From contig CAJNDT010001258.1 in NCBI GenBank assembly GCA_905221615.1, positions 175,001-239,000 of the forward strand: DNA of 64,000 nt, read 5' to 3'. This DNA is from Symbiodinium sp. CCMP2592. Lineage: Eukaryota > Sar > Dinophyceae > Suessiales > Symbiodiniaceae. The position numbers were made by a program, and so were the translations under genes. The notes below the pieces were generated by a model. The model was not told where the DNA came from. It saw only the letters and a program-made list of their open reading frames with translations, and made no database searches. Position 1 is the first letter of the stretch. Each line of letters begins with the position of its first letter. Positions 36,594 to 48,049 of this stretch are shown one piece after another.

Positions 36594-36645
36594 CCTTCGC
36601 GGCCGGCTCGGTCTCTGCGCTCGAGCCGCCCCGAGGCCTCAGCTA
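36594..36645 (-). other. Possible exon, charged helix
   Basis: Minus strand reads VAEASGRLERRDRAGRE up to a GTGAGA donor at 36593, with a likely AG acceptor near 36640. Family unknown. Confidence 0.35.
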
Positions 36646-36661
36646 CTAAGCTTCTACTTTC

Positions 36662-36772
36662 AGCTTCATGGCTAGTTAGAAGTGGAGCCATAAGTCCCCT
36701 AATATGGTTTACGAGTATAGTTCCTTACCCTACTTGTAACCCTACTTATAACTACCCATGAACCCCCAAGTA
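36662..36772. mobile_element. Family T1 element, copy 6
   Basis: Left end decayed (TTCATGGCTAGTTAGAAG), core AAGTCCCCTAATATGG, right arm AACTACCCATGAACCCCCAA. Confidence 0.75.
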
Positions 36773-37031
36773 GGTTTAAGGTGAAACCCTGAAAGGACTT
36801 GAAGGAATGTGTGTCTTAGGGCTTTCGCTGTTCGGTTCCTGCGGGGCTTCGGTGCTAGGGGGGTTTGAGGGTCTAGGGCTTGGTGTTTAGGGCATAAAGC
36901 CTCGGGTAAAAAGCTTCCGGCTCAAGGTTTACGGCTTCAGGTCAGGGCTTAGGGATTCGGCTCCGGGCTTCGGGTAAGATCTGGGGTTTAGGAAATCGGG
37001 CATCGGGGGCATCGCCTCTTTTCCACAGCCT

Positions 37032-37114
37032 CTACGACGCCGCGAGGATGCAGGACGGCTTCGTGTGGCCCTTGGCCCACTCACCCATGAAGCTCTTGCG
37101 GCGAAGGTAGTATC
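37032..37114 (-). CDS. Terminal exon of an unidentified gene
   Basis: A TGTCAG acceptor at 37115 is followed by an 83 nt exon ending in TAG: YYLRRKSFMGEWAKGHTKPS then CILAAS. Codon use is excellent. A T2 element begins 12 bp upstream, inside the preceding intron. Exons at 38289, 39567 and 40060 could belong to the same gene. Confidence 0.55.
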
Positions 37115-37126
37115 CTGACAGCATGA

Positions 37127-37236
37127 CCCAGAGACTGCAAAATCCCTCAATAAAGGAACATGCCCAAAATCGTATCAGGGTTCCTACGATGTTTTAAAGG
37201 GGTATTCCTCAATTAAGAGGTTTTGGAGTCTCTGGG
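37127..37236. mobile_element. Family T2 element, copy 2
   Basis: Arms CCCAGAGACTGCAAAATCCC and GAGGTTTTGGAGTCTCTGGG; core GGGTTCCTACGATG. Confidence 0.75.
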
Positions 37237-37326
37237 AAGTTGACAGGGTGTGTTGACTCGTCCACCCTGCCATCCCAGACTTTACCCTCCTACCGACTGC
37301 CGGACTCCTTCGTCTCACAATGACCA

Positions 37327-37427
37327 CTTGGATTTTTATGGGTAGCTATAAGTGGGGATATAATATGGGTTATAAGCATAGCTACCCTACTTATAACCCC
37401 ACTTACAACTACTCATAAACCTCTAAG
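37327..37427. mobile_element. Family T1 element, copy 7
   Basis: Arms TTTTATGGGTAGCTATAAG and CAACTACTCATAAACCTCTA; core GGGTTATAAGCATAGCTACC. Confidence 0.75.
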
Positions 37428-38235
37428 CAAGCCCATCCGGGCAGCTTTCTTTAAGTTCTCTTACATTGAGGGCAACTTGCCCAAACCAGCGACTTCCAGG
37501 CGCGTGGACCGAAAAAAATTGAATTGTGCCAAGCAGCGTGCAAGTTGCTGTGGCCTGTGCTTCTCACCCTCCTTAGTACAATCTGTCGCATAGATATATG
37601 TATTATGCGTATGTCGGTCTGTGCATGCATGCACGAACGCACTCACGCATGCATACATATCGATTGCTTGTGTCTTTGTTATTTGTTCGTCGGATTATGC
37701 CGTGGTACAAGTTTTTATATGTGCATATTGATTGGGTGTCTCAGTGCGTCCTCATAAAAAATCTGCAAAAGCACAACCGCGTCTAAACTGTTCTATACAA
37801 ATGTATATTAGAATCTACTTATTCTTAAACACAAGCGAAGACTACACACATGTCGTCACACATCCAGGTATTTTGTCACATCCTTAGAAGGACAGCGCAC
37901 ACCGTAAGTTGCTTAGGAATCGCCTTGAAGCTTTCATCCTTCAGCATCCAAGGTGCCCAAGTTTTGAACGACTCTGAACCCGGGCTGCGAACCCTACCGT
38001 TCATCCGAGCAGCAAGGATGATCGATGTTACAGCGTAGCCCACCTGGTGCAGCAGGGACCGGGATTGCACGGGCTTACCCTAACCCCCAGCACAAACGTC
38101 AGAACACCTAAGTTTCCGATACCCGCCCGTGCTGCAAAGCCGTGTTGAGAATATCACGAAAAAACCCTTCGCAACAAGCAGGTGCATCTGACATCACAGA
38201 ACCTGACATCACTCCAACTTTCTCCGCCTAGGTGC

Positions 38236-38289
38236 CTCCTGGGAGGCGTCCTCCACCTCGTTTCGGAAGGTCTCCTCTTCAAAGGTCTC
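38236..38289 (-). CDS. Internal exon, acidic helix
   Basis: 54 nt, 18 codons, phase 0 at both ends, with AG acceptor and GC donor: ETFEEETFRNEVEDASQE. A further candidate exon upstream (about 38508-38465, EFDPGFIGRLRSF) may belong to the same gene. Family unknown. Confidence 0.5.
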
Positions 38290-38963
38290 CTGTGGCATAG
38301 GCAGGTTTTTAGGTCGTGGTATGTGCAATCCATCTTTGCTCATGTCGGACTGCTGGGTACCGTATTGTCGGAACCTTGGGCCTTTATTAGGGTTCCTTAT
38401 ATGAATCCGACTATTTTGGGGTTATAGGCCCATGGTTTCTTAATCCGCTTCCTACATTACACGAATCTCTTGAAACTCCGAAGACGGCCGATGAAGCCGG
38501 GGTCGAATTCTGTCTTGTGCTTATACAACACGACTGATGTAGTTGGTGGCAGGTTCTTCTGCTGGCAATCCTGACAACGCGCATGCGAAGCGGGTCCTTG
38601 TTCATCGCTGCTACAGTGATGACGTTCTCCTCGGCTCTCGTGTCACTTGCTTTCCAACTATCTCACGCTCAACCCGACCGAAAAAGCCTCAGAGGGAAGT
38701 TCTACGAAAAGTGCCGTGCAGCCCCGCCGTCCTATCGGCCTGAGGACGCTGCCAACTTTTGATGAAGGAGCTTTTCGGGCAAAACACCTACAGAAACAAA
38801 ACCCTTCACCAAATCGCTGCAGCGGACTTTACATCTCGCATTTTGATCAAAACTAAAATGCTTAGTATGACGGCAGTTCAGGTGAAACGAAAAACAACAC
38901 ATCGAACCCGATTGTCGCTTCTTTCACGTGGCGGCTTCACGGGCTTTCGTCATCAAGGGATCG

Positions 38964-39108
38964 GTTCAGGGTTTAGGATTTAGGGGTTTAGGGTTAAGGG
39001 TTAAGGGGTTTAGGGTATAGGGGTTTAGGGTTCAGGGGTTTAGGTTCAGTTCAGGGGTTTAGGCTTTAGGGATCTTGAGGATTTAGGGGTTTAGGGCTTA
39101 GGGCGATA
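38964..39108. repeat. TTTAGGG-like tract
   Basis: About 15 degenerate heptamers (GGGTTTAGGGTT, GGGGTTTAGGG). Confidence 0.85.
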
Positions 39109-39457
39109 ATAATATTTCGATGGGCGAAACTAGGCAAGAACAAGAACTTTCACACTGTGCACTCCACGTGAGATAAACGTTTGCATGTACGTAGTTAGTG
39201 TGAGTTTATGTGCACCAACCCTTGCGGTTCTCACTGTGGGCGTAAAAGTAGCGAGGCAAACGACGCGGTGTTCACCGTATCTCAAACTCGTATGATTACA
39301 GGAAGACGGAAACACGACTGCACACTCTGAGTCGAAAACCCGATGTGAAAAGCCGAAACCCCTGAAAGCTGTAAAGCCACAAAACCATAAAACGTGCCCG
39401 GATCCCATGTCAGACAGGATGCGGAGAGAGGACCACCCTCGCGCACCACAAACTCAC

Positions 39458-39567
39458 CTGAGTAGAGCACGTTCACTCCCCGAATGTTTGCAGCGCCACT
39501 CTCCGCAAATTCTTGCGAGCCCTTGAAGGCTTGTCCTTCCTTCGCTTTGCTGCTGAACATCAGCCTT
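39458..39567 (-). CDS. Exon of an unidentified gene (frame ambiguous)
   Basis: Bounded by an AG acceptor at 39568 and a canonical GTGAGT donor at 39457. Frame 1 reads KEGQAFKGSQEFAESGAANI then RGVNVLYS. Frame 2 reads DVQQQSEGRTSLQGLARICG. The first has better composition; the second fits the phase of the exon at 40060-39892. Confidence 0.45.
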
Positions 39568-39891
39568 CTGAGATCCCCAGTATGTTGGCTTTGAAAGCAA
39601 CACGGCAAGCAAACATCTGCATGTATGAGCATGTATACATACATCTGGAATATGTACCACGGCTGAGAAGGGCTGCAGAGTTGCATCTCATAACCGCCAG
39701 GTGACAGGTCTCCACGTCACAGACACCGGTCGTCACATGCAAGTTGAGGATGGTCATGCCGCAGGCGTGAAGGACCTACCAAGGGTTCAGGGTCTACAGG
39801 GACAATCTAATCAAGGCAGGATAGACGAAACGATGTGTCGTTACATCATGTGTCGTTAAACCGAGCAAGTCGATGGGAGCCCATGACAGAC

Positions 39892-40060
39892 CTGGCTCGC
39901 GGCAAACGCTACGAGTTCTCTGTAGTAGGGGCGTTCAGCATATACTCGTTGATGCTGAAGGATTTCCCGCATGACCTGTCTAAGAACTGTGTTGACGAAG
40001 ACCTTTGCTGCTTCTCGAAGTGCGAAAAGTATGTCAGGGCCAGTCTCGTGGATTTGGGAG
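39892..40060 (-). CDS. Exon of an unidentified helical protein
   Basis: 169 nt from an AG acceptor to a GT donor. It gives 56 codons with no stop and strong codon bias: ETGPDILFALREAAKVFVNT, VLRQVMREILQHQRVYAERP, YYRELVAFAASQ. The competing plus-strand reading is weaker. Not recognised; amphipathic helices suggest a structural or interaction module. Confidence 0.65.
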
Positions 40061-40235
40061 CTTCACCCGCTTGCTAGAGAAAGCACGTCTCAGCCTCTGG
40101 GAATACAGCATCGAGGCCACATGTACTTGAAATGCAAATCTTCCTATGGAAAATGGTCATGACTCATGACGGTGACGATGGTGATGGTGACGACGGCAAC
40201 GACAGAAATTTATCAGGATTCCCCCTTGATGATGA

Positions 40236-40320
40236 TGCATGATGGTGGTGGTGGTGGTGGTGGTGGTGGTGGTGGTGGTGGTGGTGGTGGTGGTGGTGGT
40301 GGTGGTGGTGGTGGTGGTAG
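40236..40320. repeat. (TGG)n microsatellite
   Basis: About 27 uninterrupted TGG units. Confidence 0.97.
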
Positions 40321-40506
40321 TGACGGTGTAGGAGAAGATTTGAGGATGATGACAATGCTGGTGGTGGGTGGGTGGGGGTGATGAGTAGTTGTGCTTCCCT
40401 GATCAATGCGAAATGCCGTTGTCAGTATATGCTCGTGCTGTGCTGTGGCACGACTGTTTTCACCGTTGCAAACAGATCGCCACTAGACATCATCTACAAC
40501 CGCGGC

Positions 40507-40542
40507 CTCCGAGATTTTGGCGAGCTGACCAACCTGCAACAT
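40507..40542 (-). other. Possible small exon
   Basis: 36 nt, 12 codons MLQVGQLAKISE, between a TTTTGCAG acceptor and a GC donor (GAG then GCC), phase 0. It lies 450 bp upstream of the 40060 exon. Confidence 0.35.
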
Positions 40543-40619
40543 CTGCAAAACTGATTGCAAAATTCAATGGCAGACATGATAGGTCTTCTATTGAAATCAG
40601 AGATGCTGCGTAGATTCCC

Positions 40620-41665
40620 ACGTGTGACAGAACACTGGGAACTCATTGGGCAACTGTTGGGAACTAGTTATGTGGCCGATTGACAAGGGTCGGGGCAAGC
40701 ACAACGACCGACAGATTCGGTCCTTACACTGCCAGGGCTACAGAGCCGCCGATCAGAGTGATGATACGCAGAAGGGGAAAACATCGCAATATGTGTTGGG
40801 GTGTAGGCTTCTTGGATCACAGCAGACACAGACATGACTACTGAATAGAAAAGCAACAAGGACGGTACCAATATAAAGAACGCTAAGGAACCATTAAGCA
40901 CTCATGAGGGAAGAATGACGGGCTTAAAGCTGCCACCGCACTCGCAGACTATCTACTTCTGCAAGATTTCCTTCTCCTGTTTTCTCAGGAATAGACACGA
41001 AACTTCTCAAGACCAGACACTTAACCACGACATCCGAAGCCTCACAGGCCGTGTAAGTATACCAGATGCATATATACGAAGGGCTGAGCACAGCAAACCG
41101 CCCCGAAGTACTACCGCCATTCATTATCAGTGATCGGTGTGATGGTTCTTGTTAGTGCGATCAACGTTGCCACCTTCCTAAAGCCCAATCATCAATCATT
41201 AGGTAGTCGAGTAGTCCGAATCCCTTCACTGTCGTTGCTTGTTACCTATAACCCCCTTAGAACCATAATAAAACGAGTATTATATTGGAAGACGACTACC
41301 CTGGTGCCCTAGTACTCTAGTATCCCAACACGGAGACTACAGTTACCTCCATTCCGCAGAAAGCCTTCAATATTAGTATTAGTATTACTGCTGTTATTAA
41401 TATTAGTACTAGTATAAGTAACAGTATTGATATTAGTAGTAGTACTACTATTAGTATTAATATTAGTATTAGTACAAGTAATAGTATTGATATTAGTCTT
41501 AAATGGGGGTCACCACGGCCTGGTCCATCCCAAAGAGGCGAAGGGTCCCCGAGATTCGGGTGGCCTCAGACTTTAGGCAGCAGAAGGCTCGGCGGACAGT
41601 GCTGCACGATTTACAATCATAAAGAAGTTCTAAAGAAGCCATATCAATACATATAAAATATATAC

Positions 41666-41705
<40 letters not shown>

Positions 41706-44065
41706 CATTATATATTAGTTGCTATGGATCCCTGGTATGGTAACTTAAGTTCCGGAACAAGAACCCAGTCTGGTGCCATAAGATCGTATCAGGGTGGATC
41801 CTGGGGTTCTGGCTGATGGCAAATCAAGGAGCTGGGGAACTTAGAGGTTTAGGGTTTAGGATCCACGGGCCTTAGCTTTCAAACGGAGTGATCGTGCAGC
41901 AGCAAAATGTGTCCAGTTCCACTGCTTGCGCTTCGGAATTCAGCTTGAACGGCCTGCTCTTGAATCTCCAGGGATCGCCAGTTCCTATCTACGATACGGC
42001 CGGAGTTTCTGCGGTCAATCGTACAGCTGTTGTGGTCGCACCTACTACCCTTGGCATTGGTATTCATATCCACAGGCTTGTTCTTCCGCTGGTGGACTTA
42101 CAACAACCGCTTCGAGGCACTTACCCTAAGTTGCGCCGACCGTCTTGCTCGGATGCAGCGCAAACGCAACCTTCAAGTGCAGGGCTTAGGGCCGCCGTCG
42201 GATTCAGAAAACTGAACCCGAATCGCGAAGGCCGTAAACCCTCGCCCCAAACCTCCATCTCAAATGCCAAACTCCTGTGTCTAGCGCGTGTAGGCCCCCT
42301 GCTGTCGTCTTTCTCTCGGCTACGGCTCCTCCGGCTGTGACCTGAGAAAGTCTGGCACACTTGTTCAGAAATGAGGTTTCGATGCGGTTGCGAGTACTGT
42401 AATGCTTTGGGCCGTAAATTCCTCGGGAAGCTTCGTTAGTTTACGAACCCGAGCATTTCTTGTGCTACTGACTGTTACTGTGAAGGATTGAATGTGAATT
42501 TTTGTCGCTAGTACTTTCATCCAGGCTTGTCGTGCTGCATCTGCCATGGTTTTGGTAGATGATGATGGTGACGACGTTGACGATACTGATCGTGTTCGAC
42601 GAAATTGGTGCCATGTTGGCGAGGACACTCAAGAGGCAGGAAACTGGAGCACAATGGTGATGAGCGGCATTGTCCCGCAAGCCTCCATGTCTAACAGTAA
42701 ATCTGAATCTGCGCTTAGACTCTTAATGGGGAAGTACCAATGCATTCGGAATGGTCGCCAACATGCCTGGAGCCAATGCCGCTGCGCAGCTGTGCACACC
42801 AATCCCGGGAAACGAGTGTGGAAGAGGTCCGACATCTTGGCCAGGTTGTCCTCCAGCCGTTTTGAAGAACAGCTTGGCTCAAAGCAATGGGGCCTTCGGA
42901 TGTGCAGTTGACGTGTTAGTTGCGAACCTCTTCACTACTTGGGGGGTTTCGGACTTGCAACGTTCATGCCTTGCATTATCACCAGTCGTACTATCGACCG
43001 GATGCAGCACCAGAACTACGCAGAAACGAAAACCAAGAGATCAATGCAAAACCGCAACCTCGACAAGTTCCCAGGGGCCTCTCGCACAACGGCTTTGAGC
43101 AGAAATGCAACAGCCAATTCGTCGCCTCGGGCACAGATGGTGCAGCTGACGTGACTAGCGTTAGCATTGGCAGAACAAGCTGCAGCAGCAGCAGTAGCAG
43201 TGGCAGGAGGAGGACGAGCAAAGGGAGGCCATCAGGCAGGCCCAGTCTGATGTGCGACACGTGGGGCCTGTCAGAAGCCACTCTTGGCTCCTGGCTGGGT
43301 GCTGTCGTCTGCTCGGTTCGCTGCAAACTGGGAGAGAACGGAGCCTCAAAAATCAGGCGACGGCGTGCGGAGTCCGCTGATTGTCATTCTGCCGGGATCC
43401 GGCAGATATTCCAGGAAGAGATTTAGGATTAGGGGTTGAGAAGTTTGATGGTCAGGGGCTTGATCAAGCATGAACACTGACCTGATCTTCAAAGCCCAGG
43501 GTCAGAAGAAAAACGACAGTGCTAAGCTCGGAACCGGACTGCCAAGCCTCATGCTGGCAAGGGGCAATCTTCGTATTGAAGGCGTTGACGACGAAGCCTC
43601 AAGCTCAAAGGAATCGCGGGGACTAAGAACTCCAACAGCTAGACACAAACACAGTTGTGATAGCACCGAAACGAAGAATAGCAGTCATGGAGCGGAAGAC
43701 GAGCTCTCCGGGGCCCTACAGAATAACGAGTACAGCTCAACCGTCAAGACTCAAAAGCCCTTTCAGCCCAAGCATTGGCAACTACAAGCCCAAACCCAAA
43801 CATTGAAGCAGCTTTGCCCGAAAAAGAGAAGCAAACTCAGACGGTCTTCCTTTCACCTCAATATGCTAAGGAAGACAAGTCTCAATTCAGGGCTGCAAAG
43901 TTGAGATATTGAAATTGGGTGTAGCGTTGAAGCATGACAGGACGTGAACACTCAGCGTAACGGGGATCGAAGCCATTCCCTGATAGTCCCTAACATGATT
44001 ATAAGACAGATTAATACGCCTCCAAATCCTGCTGCGGTCATTCAGTTCCGGCTTTAATGGATCTC
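40620..44065. other. Spacer with several unresolved coding-like islands
   Basis: Plus-strand 42030-42190 reads LVFISTGLFFRWWTYNNRFE then ALTLSCADRLARMQRK, a convincing membrane-anchored segment with no proven boundaries. Minus-strand 41970-41880 reads EQAVQAEFRSASSGTGHILL up to a stop. Minus-strand 42550-42410 reads MADAARQAWMKVLATKI. Only one strand can be right at 41.9-42.1 kb. AT-rich ATTAGT arrays occupy 41365-41510 and an AT run 41655-41705. Confidence 0.35.
41365..41705. repeat. (ATTAGT)n and (AT)n tracts
   Basis: Imperfect ATTAGTATT units (41365-41510), then ordinary sequence, then ATAT runs (41655-41705). Confidence 0.8.
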
Positions 44066-44173
44066 TACTTTGGGGCCTTAATAATTAGAATAGTGCTTTG
44101 GGGCCTATGATATTCTAATTTTAATAAGGAACCCCCAGAATAGTTTTGGTAATTATTAAGGCCCCTATATTAG
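44066..44173. mobile_element. Family T4 element
   Basis: Arms CTTTGGGGCCTTAATAATTA and TAATTATTAAGGCCCCTATA; core GATATTCTAATTTTAATAAG. Confidence 0.8.
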
Positions 44174-44289
44174 ACTCCGATGCCCCAGTAGACCAGACGC
44201 GTGGGCAGCGACGCGCCACGGAGAGCATGGCCTCTGCCTTCGGATGATCGGTGCTCGTAGGGTCGTGAAGATCAGCAGCGTCAGTGAGT

Positions 44290-44390
44290 TGTAACGCGGT
44301 GTTATAATGTTGTAACTATTACAATATTGTAACTGATTAGTATGATATTGTAACTGTTATAATACTCTAACTATCATGATATTAGGAACT
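44290..44390. repeat. Degenerate ATTGTAACT repeat
   Basis: Four to five imperfect units around TATTGTAACTGTTATAAT, upstream of no recognised gene. Confidence 0.6.
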
Positions 44391-44684
44391 GCACCAGGCC
44401 ATATGAAGTGCTTTAGACAATATGACATCACTCGGTGTCCCGCCAGACTTTGCATGATACGATGCCAGATTCCTGAACTTGCATGGGCTGTATTTCGTTC
44501 GAAACTGCCGGCACTCTTGACCCCGTCTACGGACGCGGCTACCGTTCTGGAAAGACTTCCCCTGTCGAGACAACTACAGCTGGCCAAAGGGAGCAATGTA
44601 CTCAATCAGCACGAAAACTCGCCCTGCTCAGCTGTGCATCTGTACAATGGAAACTGATGGCTGGTTCGCACAAGGACTCTTAGC

Positions 44685-46531
44685 TCAGACCGTGATCTCG
44701 CTGGAATCGGGCACGACTCCAAGCTTCATGCTGGAGCTGGAGTCCGGATAGATGCAGACACCCAAAAGGCTGGACAGGTGCACGCACTTGGAGCCATCGG
44801 GGCAGCCGCCCACAATGCAGGCCAGGGCACAGTACTTGTCGCCGCTGCTCTCGTCCTGAAGGATGCACATGGGCTTGGCAGTAGTGCCCTCTGGGACGTC
44901 CGTTGGGCAGGAGCCGGTGTTGCACTTGGGGGCACACACGCTGCCACCGGCACCCTCCACCTCAGCCTGGGTCTCGTCCTTCTGGCACGGCGGCTTCTCA
45001 TAGTGGCTGGTGCTGGGAGTCGGAGGAGATGGGGGAGACGGAGGAGAGGGAGGAGATGGAGATGGAGAGGGGCCCTTGCCGGACACAACGGGGTAGGATG
45101 CCTGGCTCTTGATGCCGCACTCACCAGGTCCCGGCTTGCCACGCTCCAGCTTCACATACCCGGATTCACCCCACGTAGATCCCCAGCTGTTCCTGACAAC
45201 TTCTCAACCGTCGACAGCCGATCCAAAATTAACATGCGTCCTCTCTAGCTTGCGCCTATCACAAACCTCTCGACCCGTGGATCCAAACTCCTCTTGCAGC
45301 CAGAAGGCTTCACCAACCAGTAGTCCTTGCCGTCCTCGGTTCCGTAGCCCACGACCAACACGCCGTGGTCCAACTTGGTGCCGCAGGTCTTGCTGAGCAC
45401 TCCACCCTTGTAGAGCTGGAAGGCCATCTGATCTGCCTTTTGTCCCAGGGACACTCGAAACATAAGAAGCAAAGAAGTACGACCGGTTAGCCTATAACCT
45501 TCAGAATGATCGAAGGCCACGGACACGGTCTTGCCTCAATGGCCACGGACACAGGCTGCTTCGAGACAGCGTCCATCAGAGACTGCTCGTCGTCGGCCTT
45601 GACGTCCTTGTAGCCGGTGACGCCGTGCGCGGGAATTCCCACCTTGCAGCCGGAGGCCTTGCAGATGCCATTCTTGGCCAAGTACGGGTAGCTGTCCTCA
45701 CGAAACGAGCAAGAATCCCGCGCGGGCTCGCCAATATGGAACTTAGGATAGCAAAAACTGCGAACCTCTGCGAGCCCGTCCTCCGTGCACACAGGTGCCT
45801 GCTCCTCGTACTTGAAGCCGTTATCCATGAGGCCTCCGCTGCAGCCCTCATTGCCGAACTTCTTGGAGCAATCGACCAGCCTGAGACACTGCAAGCTCTG
45901 AGGTTTGCGCCGTCTTGGACTGGGGCCGCAGCTGAGGCTGAGTTGTGGACTGCTGCTCAGACAGCGAGACAAGCTTGCTCGTGGCGATAGCCCAGGCTCC
46001 TTCCAAGGCACCCGTCGTAGAAAATGCCCAGCATGAGCCTGGCGTGCTTCGGAAGCCCTTTCAAATCACATGGTTGTTCGTTCTGGATAAAACATACGGC
46101 ACACATGCTATCAACTGTTTCAAGGAGCCGCATTGCTGCTGGTTCTTCACAGGCGTCACGGCCTTGCTGCGCCAGTCGACGGAGCTGGGCAGCGAGGAGT
46201 TGCTTGCCTTGTGCATGCCCAAGCTCGGCAGCTCTCCCCAAACGGACTCTGGAAGCTTCAGCCCGAGCTTGTTCATCTTGAACTCATCCAGCGACAAATC
46301 CGAGAACTCGTTCAAACCGAGCTGGTAGGAATGGCCCTTGGCATTCTCACGCGTGATGTACTCGAAGTTGTCGGCAAAGGCACCGAAGCGAGCCTGCTTC
46401 TCCACGTCGTCGTAGTCCTTGCTAAAATCCTTCAAGAACTTGTCGAATGCCTTCTCCACGTCGCTGCGGGGCTTGTGGGCACCGGCGAAGCCCAGCACGC
46501 CCAAGCACGCGATGCTCAGAGCTTTCACCAT
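44685..46531 (-). CDS. Papain-family (C1A) cysteine protease with C-terminal Cys-rich domain
   Basis: Secreted or vacuolar endopeptidase precursor, complete at 462 aa. Exons: 46531-46129, 46038-45951, 45880-45781, 45696-45535, 45436-45309, 45192-44685; every phase fits. Introns are GC-AG, GT-AG, GA-AG (84 nt, flanked by GAGGAC repeats), GC-AG, GC-AG. Order: signal peptide ([18 protein letters not shown]); I29 inhibitor propeptide (FNEYITREN-like helix, [14 protein letters not shown]); mature start [20 protein letters not shown] with the oxyanion Gln; active Cys in [27 protein letters not shown]; catalytic His in [11 protein letters not shown]; Asn in NSWG. A serine/proline linker leads to a Cys-rich tail ([36 protein letters not shown]). 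The tail recalls the C-terminal extensions of plant granulin proteases, but its cysteine spacing is not classical granulin. Confidence 0.95.
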
Positions 46532-46610
46532 GACAAAACTTGCGGCGCGCGATTGGGCTGGAAGACTAAACGTGTCACTTGGACGGCCCTGCAACAATAC
46601 GTGGCGCAAC
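46532..46610 (-). promoter_or_regulatory. 5' leader of the protease, candidate trans-splice acceptors
   Basis: Dinoflagellate mRNAs receive a spliced leader at an AG acceptor (established). Upstream of ATG 46531 the minus strand offers TTTAGTCTTCCAG and ATTGTTGCAG within 75 nt; either could be the acceptor. No other promoter element is visible. Confidence 0.35.
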
Positions 46611-46999
46611 CATCAGCAGAGTGCAAGAGAACCCTTACACTGATACTCAACCTGCCAGAATAAACCCAAGTATGCAAGTACTGTATGTAGGTTAGTCCTG
46701 CGAAGTTTACATGAAGTCGATGCTCCAAGGGAAGTGACGAGCCTCTTCACCCGAAGCCATTGTGGTACCAGATGCATCCTCGATGTTGGCACCCGCCTCC
46801 TGCTCACTGGTTGATATGCCTTTGCTACATGAAATGGTGGCATTCCATAGCTTCAAAGCCACACAATGTGGAGTGCGATCTGACCGCCCTGATTAATGAG
46901 TGAGGCGTTATGTATGATCCAGCCCCCATGCTCCCAGATGCAAGCTATCGTCTGGGCGTTACCAATACATTTTAGTTGGTCAAAGTACGTCCGCGCGTG

Positions 47000-47112
47000 C
47001 GTGTGTGTGTGTGTATATATATATATGTATACATACATATGCGCATATAAGATGTGTGTTGATTATCCCTTTATTTGTGTTTATCTCTGCATATATATAT
47101 ATATATACACCC
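47000..47112. repeat. (GT)n/(AT)n tracts
   Basis: GCGTGTGTGTGTGTATATAT followed by ATACAT and, at 47091-47107, a second AT run. Confidence 0.9.
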
Positions 47113-47129
47113 ACTACATATAGCATCAC

Positions 47130-47182
47130 CTCGAAAAGCAAGGAACGCCGGCCTTCATCACCTGCGCGATGCCGTTCCAGAT
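47130..47182 (-). CDS. Exon of an unidentified gene
   Basis: A CCCCCTCAG acceptor at 47183 and a GT donor at 47129 enclose 53 nt: IWNGIAQVMKAGVPCFS plus two bases. The same frame is open upstream to about 47390 (FESFIERVVPDTIQGLLRAI), so the exon may be longer. It is the rightmost minus-strand coding signal in the window. Confidence 0.5.
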
Positions 47183-48049
47183 CTGAGGGGGCAAGGAACA
47201 TTTAAGGGCTCTGAGAGTCAACATCGGTTCAGGGATGGCTCTTAGGAGCCCCTGTATAGTATCAGGAACAACTCTTTCGATAAAACTCTCAAAAGCACTT
47301 TGGTTACTTCGGGCAACATGTTCGTGGAACGGATGCTGGTGTGTGCAAGGTCGTGGGGTGTGGTTGCTGACCGCCCATAGAACTAGGCGGTGTTGAGGTC
47401 TCTTGGAAATCCCACAGCTTTGCAAAGTCCGAGCGAAATAAATTACAGAGCTCAACATCACCATGCGATTGTTCTAACCGTAGTTCTCTTTACTCAGGTG
47501 GGAAAACTGCAGTTTGGAAACCGTTGCCGGATACAACTGTACACAGTCTCAGTTGAGGCAAGGCACTGCGTTATCAGACGACACCCGCGTGTGGCCGGAA
47601 AGAGTAACGAGGGCCTGGCACGGGGCCCGCAAGGTCTAAAGGGCCGAGGACCTCGGGCTTGGAACCCCATGGTAAGGGGCTCAGCATAAGCCCCTTTGGT
47701 CATACTCCCGAAGGGTTGGTCAGTCCGAAAAGCTCGCGGATCCTGAGACCGAAGCAAGCTGGCTGTTCAGCGTCAGCATTCAGCTGGTAAGAAGCACGCT
47801 TCTCTTATCATGAAAAGTGCAACTCGGAACCTTCTCCAACGGTTCGTACCCCGTCAATGGCTACGAAATGAAAAGTGCCAATTGTTGAGCTGTCAAGCAT
47901 GAGGTTTCAGAGCTGCAGCGATGCAGTGTTTAAGAACTCCTAGAATTCGGACCACAGTGCCCCTTGGCTTTGGCTTGGTTGGGTGCACGAGCCATAGCGA
48001 CAAGAACACCAAAACATAACAGTGAGAAGACTACCAAGTTGACGAGAAC

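Noticed and set aside
43470-43904. 144-codon plus-strand open frame
   Set aside because: Codon use unlike the confirmed genes (A-rich), low-complexity Ser/Lys/Gln, no domain and no splice context.
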